A stretch of DNA of 64,000 bases, taken from contig LNEM01000025.1 in assembly GCA_001464955.1 (NCBI GenBank), positions 62,001-126,000 of the forward strand. Direction: 5' to 3'. The number at the start of each line of letters is the position of its first letter. The stretch's first letter is position 1. The position numbers and the translations under genes were made by a program. Under the pieces are notes generated by a model that was not told where the DNA came from, made no database searches, and saw nothing but the letters and a program-made list of their open reading frames with translations. This DNA comes from Rhizobiales bacterium Ga0077537 (lineage in GTDB: Bacteria; Pseudomonadota; Alphaproteobacteria; Rhizobiales; Hyphomicrobiaceae). Below are positions 18,116-27,325 of the stretch, one piece after another.

Positions 18116-19065
18116 CTGGCGCCGCCGCCCGCGTCCCATGTCGTCGGACCCGACCCAGAAATTCGAGAAGTCCAATTCTCCCGAGGCTCGCAATGGCGCT
18201 GATGTCCGCAGCTCTGACACTCGACGACGCGTTCGCCGCCGATCCGGCGGCATCGAAAGGCCTGTCGGTCGAAACGGCTGACATCGACGGCGAGCAGATC
18301 GACGTTCACATCTATCGTCCGAAGCGATGCTCCAGAACTCCAGGACCGTTGCTCCTCGTCTTTTCGGGCTATGAGCGGAACACCATCGAATATGTTCGCC
18401 GCGCCCGCCGTGTTGCGCGGGAGCATTGCATGACCGTGCTGGTCCCCGATCTCGATCGGGACCGCTTTCCCCGGTCCCGCTATCAGCGGGCTGGCGTCTC
18501 GCGCAAATCCTTGAGAAGCGGAACTCATGCATGCATGGGGCGGCTTCTGCTCGGGCTTCAGGCCTGGGCTCGGCAGCACGAAGGCCGTCCCGATGCGCGC
18601 TTCGTCATGTTTGGACATTCAGCGGGAGCCCAGATGCTCTCGCGGGTCGCGGCATACTGCCCGGTGCCGGATACGGATCGCATCATCATCGCGAACCCTT
18701 CGAGCTACGTGGGGCCATCGCTGATCGACCCCGCGCCGTTTGGCTTTAAGGATCTCCTCGACGTCGGTGCGCGCGAATCCGCACTCGCCAGCTACCTTGC
18801 AAAGCCGATCACCATTTATCTCGGAGACCAGGACATCGGCGACGAACGCCTCGACCGAAGCAGACACGCACTGCGACAGGGCCGCAACCGCCTCGAGCGA
18901 GGCCTCAACATCTACGCGGCAGCGCGGACGATGGCAGCCGAGCGCGGATGGGCGTTTGGCTGGCGCCTCGTCGTTGCGGCAGGCGTCGGGCATTCCTCGC
19001 GCGATATGCTCCAGGCGCCGGAGTTTATGGCCACCGTCCACGAGGGCACGGAACATAAGCGCTGA
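18112..19065 (+). CDS. Secreted alpha/beta hydrolase (esterase-like)
   Basis: 317 aa. A basic start and a hydrophobic stretch at about 25-42 ending DDAFA-AD look like a signal peptide; a shorter start at the internal Met28 would give a more usual length. The alpha/beta hydrolase core is LLLVFSGYERNT (oxyanion strand), nucleophile motif FGHSAGAQM, acid in YLGDQDIGDE and base in AAGVGHSSRDM. It resembles LpqC/feruloyl-esterase-type enzymes; the substrate is unknown. It is the last gene of the secretion operon (ATGA overlap), so it may process the exported product or its carrier. Confidence 0.8.
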   Translation: MTGAAARVPCRRTRPRNSRSPILPRLAMALMSAALTLDDAFAADPAASKGLSVETADIDGEQIDVHIYRPKRCSRTPGPLLLVFSGYERNTIEYVRRARRVAREHCMTVLVPDLDRDRFPRSRYQRAGVSRKSLRSGTHACMGRLLLGLQAWARQHEGRPDARFVMFGHSAGAQMLSRVAAYCPVPDTDRIIIANPSSYVGPSLIDPAPFGFKDLLDVGARESALASYLAKPITIYLGDQDIGDERLDRSRHALRQGRNRLERGLNIYAAARTMAAERGWAFGWRLVVAAGVGHSSRDMLQAPEFMATVHEGTEHKR

Positions 19066-19553
19066 AGCCGTGTCGTGCACCGTCGCCACCGGCCCCGAGC
19101 CACAGGGGGTCGATCGTTCGTCCAGGCCCGCCGTCGTCCGTGGATCAGCAGAAAGCGAAGAAAGTGGCTTGCAATCGAACTATCCGTGTCGACTCCCGCC
19201 CAAGTGAAGGGTTTCGGATGACGGCCCGTCCCGACATCGGCCGGGCGCACTGGAGCCGTCGTCGGAGTGTCTCCAGGGAAGGAACCCGCGAGAGGCAGCG
19301 CTCGGGCGGTGCCGCGAGCGCTATGGGGATAGCGGCCGAAGCATTGATGCGAGCGGTCCGCTGGAAGCGGGTTGGTCTGCGTTCGAGGGCTCGCCCTGCG
19401 GGATCGCGGTCATCGGTTTGGGCTCGGCGCCTCCGCTGAAGGGGGTGACCGTGGGCGCAGGGCCCGTGCCGACAGCGATCACGAGACTGCGCCGCCGGCG
19501 CCAGCACAAGACCAGCGTCTCGCGAGCATGATCCTGTGATCGCAGCCGCGCGC
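19066..19553. other. Intergenic region beside the IS remnant
   Basis: 488 bases with no gene I can support. The right-hand part lies directly downstream of the transposase fragment and could be the terminal sequence of the IS91-type element, but those elements have no terminal inverted repeats to confirm it. Confidence 0.4.
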
Positions 19554-19820
19554 TCATGAGGCATCGATCCTGATGACGGCCGGCGATCCCTGGCACTTCG
19601 GGCAGTGCCGGTTGCGGCAGCGGTTGTAGGCAATGCTCGTGAAGCCGCAGGCGCTGTTCTCGCAGCGTGCGACGTGCCCACCGAGGGCTGCCGTGCGGCA
19701 GCGCTCGATCGCCGACATCACCTTCATCTGATCAAGGCTCACGTGGCCACGGTTGGCGTCACGCCAAGCGGCGCCGTGGTCGCGGAGAATGTCCGCGACC
19801 TCCAATGCCGGACGGATCAT
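19554..19820 (-). pseudogene. IS91-family transposase, internally deleted
   Basis: 88 aa. Residues 1-78 are the N-terminal zinc-ribbon part of IS91 transposases: RPALEVADILRDHG, then GGHVARCENSACG and YNRCRNRHCPKCQG. The catalytic replication-initiator-like domain that should follow (about 300 residues) is absent. The last residues (SPAVIRIDAS then stop) look like the family's usual C-terminal ending, so the gene seems to have lost its middle by an in-frame deletion rather than being cut off. That last point rests on memory of family endings. Confidence 0.75.
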
Positions 19821-19832
19821 GGACCCAGCCGA

Positions 19833-20692
19833 TCAGGCGCCGGGCTCGTCCGGCGTCCTCGGCCTCTCCGGCGATGGCTTCGGCAGGGTGAGTCGATCGA
19901 GCGGGCTCACCACGAGGCGCAGCGTGTTGGTTGCGACCTGCGCATAGCGCGCGGTCGTGTCGAGCTTGGCGTGGCCGAGCAGGACCTGGATCACGCGGAC
20001 GTCCGTGTTGTTCTCAAGCAGGTGGGTCGCGAAGCTGTGCCGGAGCGTGTGCGGCGAGATCCAGGCGCCGAGACCGGCGACGTTGGCCGCCATGTGACAG
20101 GCGCGGTTGAGCTGGCGTGTGGTGATCGGCAGGCACGCAGCACTTCGAGAAGTTGCGGCGAGAGCATCGCGTGGCGGTCCTTGCGACCCTTGCCTTGCTC
20201 CACACGGATCAGCATCCGCTTGCTGTCGACGTCGGAGACCTTGAGGTTGACGACCTCCATGGCCCTGAGCCCCGCGCCATAGGCGACAGACAGCGCCGCC
20301 TTGTACTTGAGGCGTGGACCGGGTGCCGACTCGAGCAGGCGAGCCACGTCATCCGGTGACAGGACCCGCGGCAGCTTGCGCGGATAATCGACACGGGTCA
20401 GCTGCTGGGCGAGGTTGCCGCGACCGAGCGCAAAGGTGAAGAAGAAGCGCAACGCCACCGTCGAGCTGTTCATGCTCGGCGGCTGCACGCCGCGCTCGAC
20501 CTGATGCACCTGATAGCGACGCAGATCCTCGCCCGTCGCCGTCTCCGGCGAGCGGCCGAGAAACCTCACGAAGTTCTCGACGTGCCGGATACAGTCATGC
20601 TGCGTCTTCTCGCCGAAGCGGCGGACGGCCATGTCCTCTTGCATGCGGCGGCGCAGATCGCTGGGGGGCTTGTCGAATACGGGGTCCTTCAT
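19833..20692 (-). pseudogene. Tyrosine recombinase/integrase, frameshifted by an internal deletion
   Basis: Start at 20692 behind AGGAG. The N-terminal SAM-like domain and the first catalytic Arg ([14 protein letters not shown]) read in one frame to about 20133 (LLEVLRA). From there the homologous reading continues in another frame: [17 protein letters not shown], then [27 protein letters not shown] and ARYAQ with the remaining catalytic His, Arg, His and Tyr. The segment usually lying between (roughly twenty residues) is missing, so a deletion not divisible by three joined the parts. The first frame alone runs on as junk to 19991. Confidence 0.85.
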
Positions 20693-21405
20693 CGGAGGCT
20701 CCTGTCTTGAGGTTGGAGTGCTAGACCCCTCGATCCTCGAGACAGGCCTCCCGGCCCTTTGCTACCCAACCTTCTGTTGGTTACTCAGCTGCCGCGCCAA
20801 GCCGCAGCCCGCGCGAGCGGGCTCGTTCATTGGCCCGTGACCGACGAGTGCCGTCGTCCTTGTGGACGCTCGAAGCTGGGGGATAAGCTGCCACCGGTCA
20901 CGGGAGCGGCAGCTCTCTGGGACCGACTGGGCGTGCTCGGTCAGGCATCACGGAGGCATCCCGTGACCCGTAGCCACCGTTGAGCCTTGGCTAAGTATGT
21001 CGACTTCAGATGACAACAAATTACAGAAATGCCGTCGCCGTGGGCAGGCATGTCCCGTTCAGTGCTCGTCGAGCAGGCTCGTTCGCTGGACCTCCGACCG
21101 CCGATACTTCGGAGCGGACCGCGGCGGCCCTTTCGGTTAGGGAGAGTTCGCCACAAGCCTTGAGGGCGTCGGACACCGAAACTCGGCGCTTCAACTGGAT
21201 GGAGCATCGTCGCCACCAGTGACGACTGGGCGGTCGTTCGTCGCCTGTCATGCAGGTCGTCCAATTGCGGCGACGCCGGCAGTTGCACCTGGCGGCAGAC
21301 GTCCGCCCGCGTTGAGAGCGATTGCACTGCCGTCCTTTACGTTGTGCGGGCGAGGCAAGGAGCTGAGACTTTGCCCAGTCCGATGATCATCGTCGGAAAT
21401 GGCCG
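20693..21405. other. Intergenic region, possibly element flank
   Basis: 713 bases without a gene I can support. A minus-strand frame at 21021-21251 (76 codons) has no family resemblance. The left part may belong to the IS91-type element. No tRNA, hairpin with T-run or long repeat was seen. Confidence 0.4.
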
Positions 21406-24075
21406 TCACGCGGCTCGCGTCTGGCTCAGCGACTGCAGTTCGCGCAGTGTCAATGCCAGTGCTTCCTGCATCGCTGCGCCGGCAACCTCGGTCGAACCCG
21501 CCTCGATCGCCTCGCACAGTGCACCCAGCCGGACAGCTCCGATATTGCTGCACATCGACTTCAGCGCGTGGGCCGCCGCCGCGCGCCCCTCCTTGTCTTC
21601 CGGGCTCAATGCCAGAAGCGCATCGAGCCGCGGCGGCGCGTGCTCGGAGTAGAGCGCAATCACCTTTGCAGCCAGATCATCGCCCGGCGCTCGGATGTCC
21701 TCGATGGATCGCAGCACGGCTTGGTCGATGACAGGGAGAGCTGCCGCTTCCATCACTGCCGGCGCCGGCCGGTCGAGAAGGTCGCGGGCTCTGGGCCCCA
21801 GATGGCGACCAAGGCACTCCCGAATGTCGGCGAGCGTGAACGGCTTTGTGATGCAATCGTTCATGCCGGCTTCGCGCCAGGCCTCGGAGCCGCGCCCGAG
21901 CACGTGCGCTGTCAGGGCAACCACGGGAACTGGCGCGCGGCCAGTCGCGACCTCCAGCACCCGGATCTGGCGGCAGGCTTCGAACCCGTCCAGCTCGGGC
22001 ATGCTGCCGTCCATGAAGACCAGATCGTAATGCCCTTCGCGCAGGGCGTCGATGGCCGCCGCGCCGGTTGCGACGCTGGTGACGTCGACGCCGAGACGGC
22101 TGAGCGCCTCGGCAAGCACTTCGCGATTGACGGGATTATCATCTGCGGCGAGGACCCTGACGCCGGAGAAGGATATCCCGGAGCTGTGTGGCACAGCCGT
22201 CCGCGTGGCCGGGATCGCCGAAAGCGCCGTCTTGCCCGCCAGTGCGCTCTCGAGCAACGTCCGCGTCTCACGGCCGCCGATCGGCGCCGCCATGACGCCG
22301 TCAATCGCACCAGACTCGACCAGGTGATGGGCTGTGCTGTTGCCGACGCCCCCGACAGCGAGCACGACCGTCCCGGCTCCGGCAGCGCCGTGCCTCGAGG
22401 GTGGGATGATGATGACATCGACGCCGTCCACGTCGGCCTCGTCCACGAGCGCGGCCCCGAGATCGTGGGCCATGGCGACCAGTGCCTCGCGGACGGGCCC
22501 GTCGTCGATCTGGAGCCGCAGCCGCCGACCTCGCAGCGCGGTGCAAGCGCCGGCTGCGGACGGCTCGACGAGCAGCACCGGTATCGACACTTCGAATGTC
22601 GTGCCCCGTCCCATTGCGCTGTCCACCTCGATACGACCGCTCATGGCCGTGACGAGGCGCCGGCAAATCGTCAATCCGATGCCGGTGCCGCCAAATCTGC
22701 GAGACGTCGAGCTTTCGGCCTGGGTGAAGGCTTCGAACAGCGTGGCGATCTTCTCGGGCGGGATCCCGATTCCGCTATCGCGGACGCGCAGCACCAGGTC
22801 GGTCGATTGACCTGCTGTCGCACCGGGGCTCGAAGCGAGCGTGATCAGGACGCCGCCCCGCTCGGTGAACTTCAAGGCATTGTTGAGCAGGTTGGACAGG
22901 ATCTGGCTGAGACGCAGGGGATCGCCGATCACCTGCGCGGGGATATCCGGCGAGATGTGACAGGCAAGCTCGAGGCCCTTCGAGGCCGCATGCTCCGAGA
23001 ACAGCTGGAGCACATCCTCGACGACGGCAGCAGGGCTCATCGGGATCTGCTCGAGCTCGAGATGGCCGGCCTCGATCTTCGTCAGATCGAGGATGTCGTT
23101 GATGAGAGCCAGCAACATCTTGCCCGACTTCACGATCACGTCGCAGTTGCGGCGCGCGCGGGGGGGAAGATCGTCGGTGGCCAGCAGCTCGGCCATCACC
23201 AAGAGACCGTTCATCGGGGTGCGGATCTCATGCGACATGGTGGCCAGAAAATCGGACTTGGCCGCATTGGCGCATTCGGCTGCTTCCTTGGCGGCCGCAA
23301 GCTCGAGCGTACGCAACTCGACCTCCTCGACGAGGCGATCTCGGTGCTGCTTCAGGGCAATGTCGCGAGCGCGGACCTCGGCCATCATGGCGTTGAACGA
23401 GTCGACCAGACGCCCGGTCTCGTCATCGCTCGTGCGCGCAACGGGCCGCGAATAAACTGCCTCGCGCCGGATGGTGTCGGCCGCCGCGGTCAGCGTCAGG
23501 ATCGGGCGACTGATGGAGGCTTGCAGACGGATCGTGATGAGTCCGGCGAAAGCAGCCGCGAGGGCGCCGGCGGCCATCGCATCGAGCAGGCTGGTCAGGA
23601 GCGCGAGACGGAGCTCGGAAACGTCGGCAATGAGGGAAAGCTGTCCGATCCGGCGGCCGCCATGCACCACGGGTAAGGATACCAGATAGGTGCCGAGTCG
23701 AAGCGTCGTCAGCGGGCCGATGTCGCGATTGGCCTCCAGCCCCTCCCGTACGCCACCGAGCACGACACCCTGTCCGAATTCGTGCAGCTTCCGGCCTTCG
23801 GCATCGACAACGATGACGAAGCGCACCGAAGGGATATCCGCGATCCCCTTGAGGCCGTGCGCGATCCCGCGTCGATCTCCGGCCGCGACGGAATTCGCGA
23901 TGCTGCTCGCGAATGCCGCGGCGATGCCGAAGAGGGACTCCCGCTTGGCAGCGAACCGCCGCTCGGTCTCACGCCATGCCGAGGCTGCAGCCGACAACAG
24001 GCCAGCGAGAAGCACCGCGGAAAGCACACTGGCCCACAGCTTCAGTCGGATCGATCTGGAAAGGTGACGAAGCAC
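21406..24075 (-). CDS. Hybrid sensor histidine kinase (BarA-like phosphorelay)
   Basis: 889 aa. Two membrane helices (about 12-33 and 165-185) flank a periplasmic sensor of about 130 residues. A HAMP-like linker (about 187-240) and short coiled coil lead to the HisKA domain with phospho-acceptor His282 ([10 protein letters not shown]), then the ATPase domain with [17 protein letters not shown] and GGTGIGL. A degenerate receiver-like region (about 517-628) precedes a true receiver (phospho-acceptor Asp689 in [10 protein letters not shown], Lys744 in TKPF) and a C-terminal Hpt domain (His836 in [13 protein letters not shown]). Two stand-alone receivers downstream of the divergent gene are candidate partners. 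Signal unknown. Confidence 0.93.
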   Translation of the reverse strand: MLRHLSRSIRLKLWASVLSAVLLAGLLSAAASAWRETERRFAAKRESLFGIAAAFASSIANSVAAGDRRGIAHGLKGIADIPSVRFVIVVDAEGRKLHEFGQGVVLGGVREGLEANRDIGPLTTLRLGTYLVSLPVVHGGRRIGQLSLIADVSELRLALLTSLLDAMAAGALAAAFAGLITIRLQASISRPILTLTAAADTIRREAVYSRPVARTSDDETGRLVDSFNAMMAEVRARDIALKQHRDRLVEEVELRTLELAAAKEAAECANAAKSDFLATMSHEIRTPMNGLLVMAELLATDDLPPRARRNCDVIVKSGKMLLALINDILDLTKIEAGHLELEQIPMSPAAVVEDVLQLFSEHAASKGLELACHISPDIPAQVIGDPLRLSQILSNLLNNALKFTERGGVLITLASSPGATAGQSTDLVLRVRDSGIGIPPEKIATLFEAFTQAESSTSRRFGGTGIGLTICRRLVTAMSGRIEVDSAMGRGTTFEVSIPVLLVEPSAAGACTALRGRRLRLQIDDGPVREALVAMAHDLGAALVDEADVDGVDVIIIPPSRHGAAGAGTVVLAVGGVGNSTAHHLVESGAIDGVMAAPIGGRETRTLLESALAGKTALSAIPATRTAVPHSSGISFSGVRVLAADDNPVNREVLAEALSRLGVDVTSVATGAAAIDALREGHYDLVFMDGSMPELDGFEACRQIRVLEVATGRAPVPVVALTAHVLGRGSEAWREAGMNDCITKPFTLADIRECLGRHLGPRARDLLDRPAPAVMEAAALPVIDQAVLRSIEDIRAPGDDLAAKVIALYSEHAPPRLDALLALSPEDKEGRAAAAHALKSMCSNIGAVRLGALCEAIEAGSTEVAGAAMQEALALTLRELQSLSQTRAA

Positions 24076-24356
24076 GCGGATTCAGGGCCTGACGTGTTGT
24101 GGCGTGGCCGACTGCCACCCATGGAGCCTAATGCCATTGAGTAAAAAATATTCGATCAGTTGCGCGCTTTCATGATGGCTATGTCGCAGACGGGTTCTGT
24201 CGAAAATATTAATCACCGCTCCATTCCGAAACGGCGCCCGCAATTCATCTGATACATAAACTTTGCATTAAACCTCCATTTCGACTTCGATGGAAATTCT
24301 CATCGTCTGTGAGAAAGTGATATCCAGAAGCTCCGGCACGGGTCGGCGCCGCCACG
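24076..24356. promoter_or_regulatory. AT-rich divergent regulatory region
   Basis: 281 bases between the kinase and the TadG-like gene, markedly richer in A/T than its surroundings. Two copies of AAAATATT lie about 60 bases apart (near 24148 and 24204). It must carry both divergent promoters; no operator could be assigned. Confidence 0.45.
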
Positions 24357-25643
24357 ATGAAGTTCACCTGGCCGGGCATGACATTGAAGCTGCCTCGATC
24401 GATCTGGACGTGTCGCGACGGCAGCCTCGTCGTGCCGTTCGCGCTGTGCCTGCCCGTGCTCGTGATGATCTGCGGTGGTGCGATCGACTATGCGGTGGTG
24501 ACCAACCAGCGCCTGAGGCTGCAGGCGGCCGTCGATGCGGCAGCCCTGGCCGGAGCGCGCGAACTCGGGCTGTCCGACGCGCGGCGCGAGAACGTTGCCG
24601 CCTCCGTCGAGGCGATGGTGCGCGCGGCGATGACCGGAAGTGCGGCCGAGCGGTCGGCCAGCGGATCGCCGCTCGTGATGACTTTGGTGCGCGATGAGCC
24701 GCTCGAAGTCGAGATTTCGGCGCGCCAGACGACCACGCCAATCTTCGGGGACATGATCGGAATTGCGCCAGAGGCCATCGAGGTGAGCACGGTGGCGCGC
24801 ATCGTCGGCCGGCCCAATATCTGCGTGCTTGGGCTCGACAAATCAGCCGGTGGCACCATCTCGCTCGAGAAAAACGCCCGCGTAACCGGCCAGAATTGCG
24901 CGGTCTATTCCAATTCGACGCACAGAAATTCGATCGCATCAAAGAACAGTGCCGTTCTCTCCGCGTCCCTCATCTGCGCTGCTGGTGGCAGGGAGGGAGC
25001 GCCCGGCAACTTCACGCCCGAGCCTCTGACGGATTGCCCGACCTTCGACGACCCGCTCGGCAGCCGCCCGGAACCCGCGATCGAGCCATGCAGCGACACG
25101 AAGCCGAAGCTCGTCAAGGCATCGACTTTCCTGACGCCCGGCACGTACTGCGGCGGATTGAGAATTGAGGCCGGTGCCACGGTCGACCTGGATGCGGGCA
25201 TCTACGTGATCAAGGACGGACCGCTCGAGGTGTCCGATGGGGCCAGCCTGATCGGCAAGGGTGTCGGCTTTTTCCTGACCGGCGCTGATGCAACACTGAA
25301 CTTCAAGGCTGCTTCGAGCATCGATCTGGCGGCTCCCCGGTCGGGCGAGATGGCTGGCATGCTGGTGTTCGAGGGGCGCAGCCAGCCGACGACCGGCGTC
25401 CACGAAATCCGGAGCGACAACGCCGGCAACCTGCTCGGCACCATCTACTTGTCGCGCGGGCGCCTGCATGTCGATGCGAACAGCCCGATCGCAGATAAAT
25501 CAGCTTACACCGCCATCGTCGCCCGCATGTTGACGCTCTACGGCGGTCCCCACCTCGTCCTCAATTCGAACTACGAGCAGACGGACGTGCCGGTGCCTGA
25601 AGGCATCCGGGGCGCGGCCCAGCCCGTATCGATCGTCAGGTAA
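24357..25643 (+). CDS. TadE/TadG-like envelope protein
   Basis: 428 aa. The N-terminus has the TadE/G-type single membrane anchor (GSLVVPFALCLPVLVMICGGAIDYAVV) followed by LQAAVDAAALAGARELG, the hallmark of Flp-pilus-assembly TadG-like proteins. The rest is exported: a Cys-containing region (NICVLGLDKSAGG, GQNCAVYSNS, SLICAAGG, TDCPTFDDP) and a repetitive, beta-helix-like part with GLRIEAGATVDLDAGIYVI and ISL/VSDGASL units. No von Willebrand A domain is seen, unlike classical TadG. No other Tad genes are adjacent. Followed five bases later by a response regulator, so likely co-transcribed. Confidence 0.8.
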   Translation: MKFTWPGMTLKLPRSIWTCRDGSLVVPFALCLPVLVMICGGAIDYAVVTNQRLRLQAAVDAAALAGARELGLSDARRENVAASVEAMVRAAMTGSAAERSASGSPLVMTLVRDEPLEVEISARQTTTPIFGDMIGIAPEAIEVSTVARIVGRPNICVLGLDKSAGGTISLEKNARVTGQNCAVYSNSTHRNSIASKNSAVLSASLICAAGGREGAPGNFTPEPLTDCPTFDDPLGSRPEPAIEPCSDTKPKLVKASTFLTPGTYCGGLRIEAGATVDLDAGIYVIKDGPLEVSDGASLIGKGVGFFLTGADATLNFKAASSIDLAAPRSGEMAGMLVFEGRSQPTTGVHEIRSDNAGNLLGTIYLSRGRLHVDANSPIADKSAYTAIVARMLTLYGGPHLVLNSNYEQTDVPVPEGIRGAAQPVSIVR

Positions 25644-25648
25644 AAGCC

Positions 25649-26143
25649 ATGTATCGCACCGAGCCGCGTCTTTCGAACACCCGGCCGCGCATCCTTGTCG
25701 TGGATGACGATCCGATTTTCCTCGCCGTGGCCGGATCAGGTCTGGCGGCCGCGGGCTTTGACAGCACATCTGTCGGCGACGGCGTCGAGGCGCTGGAGGC
25801 GCTCGATGCAATGCGTTTCGACGGCGCCCTGATCGATCTCGCCATGCCCCGGATCGATGGTTTCCGGCTGCTCGGTCTCGTCAGAGGGTCGGAGCGCCTG
25901 CGGCGGCTCGCGATCATTGTCGTCACCGGTCGTGGGGATACGGAGGCCGTGGCCCATGCGATGGCGCTCGGTGCCGACGGCTATGAGCGCAAGCCGGTCG
26001 TGTGGCCGGGGCTGATCGAAAGGCTGCGGCAGTCGATCGAGAACAGGGCATCCGGTGCGGGGTATCGGGCAGCAGCGATGGCCCAGGAGGCCGCCGTGCG
26101 ACCGCAGAGCATCCGTCCGAAAAGTGGCCGGCCCTCCATTTGA
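25649..26143 (+). CDS. Single-domain response regulator (receiver only)
   Basis: 164 aa. Receiver domain at about 14-130: acidic pocket VVDDDP (19-21), phospho-acceptor Asp63 in LIDLAMPRIDG, Thr/Ser switch in VTGRG and conserved Lys in ERKPV. The last 30 residues are a disordered basic tail; there is no output domain. It starts five bases after the TadG-like gene. It probably acts as a phosphate carrier or by protein contact, perhaps with the hybrid kinase at 21.4-24.1 kb. Confidence 0.88.
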   Translation: MYRTEPRLSNTRPRILVVDDDPIFLAVAGSGLAAAGFDSTSVGDGVEALEALDAMRFDGALIDLAMPRIDGFRLLGLVRGSERLRRLAIIVVTGRGDTEAVAHAMALGADGYERKPVVWPGLIERLRQSIENRASGAGYRAAAMAQEAAVRPQSIRPKSGRPSI

Positions 26144-26194
26144 GAACGCGCCGGCATTAAGGGTTCGTTCGGTCGGCTCGACTAGAACTGGCAT

Positions 26195-26620
26195 ATGCTC
26201 GACCACAGTCCAGATGTTCGCCGTCAGCGCACTGCGCTGATTGTCGACGATGATCCCATCATCCGGATGGTTGTCGGTGAGTATCTGCGCACGCACCACG
26301 ACTTCGATATTCTGGTCGCCGGCAACGGCCGGGAAGCCAGCCGACTTGTTGAGAGCGCCAAGGGCGGCATTGCGTTTCTGGTGTGCGATGTCCACATGCC
26401 CGACTACGACGGCGTCGAGTTGATCGGCTATCTGCATGCGCGAGGCTCGAGATGTCCGGTGGTGTTCGTCACCGGAGCACACCGTGCGATCGCGGACGCG
26501 ACGTTGTTTCTGGCCCGGGCGAAGGGTCTCCAGGTACTGGGCCTGCTCAGGAAGCCTGTCGATCTGGCAAAGCTGTCAAGTCTGGTTGCTTTACTCGATG
26601 AGATGCAGAGCGTCACGTGA
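26195..26620 (+). CDS. Second single-domain response regulator
   Basis: 141 aa. Receiver with VDDDPIIR (acidic pocket 18-20), phospho-acceptor Asp65 in VCDVHMPDYDG, Thr in FVTGAH and Lys in LRKPVDL. No DNA-binding or enzymatic domain. It follows the first receiver by 51 bases on the same strand. The pair plus the divergent Hpt-containing hybrid kinase form a plausible local phosphorelay. The two receivers differ enough that they are not a recent duplication. Confidence 0.87.
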   Translation: MLDHSPDVRRQRTALIVDDDPIIRMVVGEYLRTHHDFDILVAGNGREASRLVESAKGGIAFLVCDVHMPDYDGVELIGYLHARGSRCPVVFVTGAHRAIADATLFLARAKGLQVLGLLRKPVDLAKLSSLVALLDEMQSVT

Positions 26621-27325
26621 CGGAGCGGGCATTCGAAGCGCGAAAGCACAGTGCGCTACCTTGATATCGAGATCGCCGGGATATCGACATCTGATCCTTT
26701 GACGCGATACCCCTCTGACCGGACACGCTCGGCGGCGCTTATTGCTTGGCCGATTCCAGTGGTGCCGATGGCCGCTTGTGGATCAGGCTACTCTTGCGCT
26801 CCATGACTTGGTGTGCCGCATAATTCTGCAGTTGGCGCGAGGCCGAAGTCGACCTGACGGTCGGTCGCGGGGCTACCGCTGCCGTACGTCCGAGCCAAGG
26901 CCCGGCCGGCCTTGGATCATCCTTCAAAGTCCGCTTCCTCCGCCCGGCGAATGCGCGACCCCATGCATTCGAGCTCACTTCACCACCGTCGGCACGACCG
27001 TTGTCGCATACGCATGCCCCAACCTCGCCAAGGAGCCGGCATACGCCCCGTCCATATGCGTCCGCGGAGATCGCGCCTGGGCGTGATCTCCGGGGGCCTC
27101 ATCGGTCGAGAGCGGACGCGGTCATCACCATCCGAAGCCAACGCGCCACTCCACGCCAGCGCAAAGATTGCGCCACGTCAAATGCTTGGTCTCGATCAGG
27201 TGGAGTGTTCAGCACCGCCGCCGACGACGATGGGCCCGGCTCTCCACGCTGTCGCGCTCAGGCCGGGGACGCAAGGGGATGAGGCCTGACGGAATGCCGG
27301 TGGCCGATCCCGCCTCGTCCCGGCC
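26621..27325. other. Long intergenic region
   Basis: 705 bases between the receiver gene and hemF. Short frames exist on both strands but none has a ribosome site and family resemblance together. An 8-base inverted repeat, CGGAGATC (27065-27072) and GATCTCCG (27085-27092), is the only structured element found; it could be an operator or a hairpin. Confidence 0.4.

Larger units (their letters stand above)
19554..20692 (-). mobile_element. Remnant of an IS91-type element (integrase plus transposase)
   Basis: Two minus-strand genes in the order integrase then transposase, 12 bases apart, the arrangement of many IS91-like elements that carry an accessory tyrosine recombinase. Both carry internal deletions, so the element should be immobile. 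Outer ends could not be set: IS91 elements lack terminal inverted repeats and do not duplicate their target. The flanking 19.07-19.55 and 20.69-21.4 kb, both empty of genes, may include its ends. Confidence 0.7.

Noticed and set aside
19145-19681. 178-codon minus-strand frame at the IS remnant
   Set aside because: It overlaps the transposase fragment in another frame and shows only Ala/Arg-rich low complexity.
20941-21327. Minus-strand 128-codon frame next to the IS remnant as a gene
   Set aside because: No ribosome site and no family resemblance; more likely element flank or noise.
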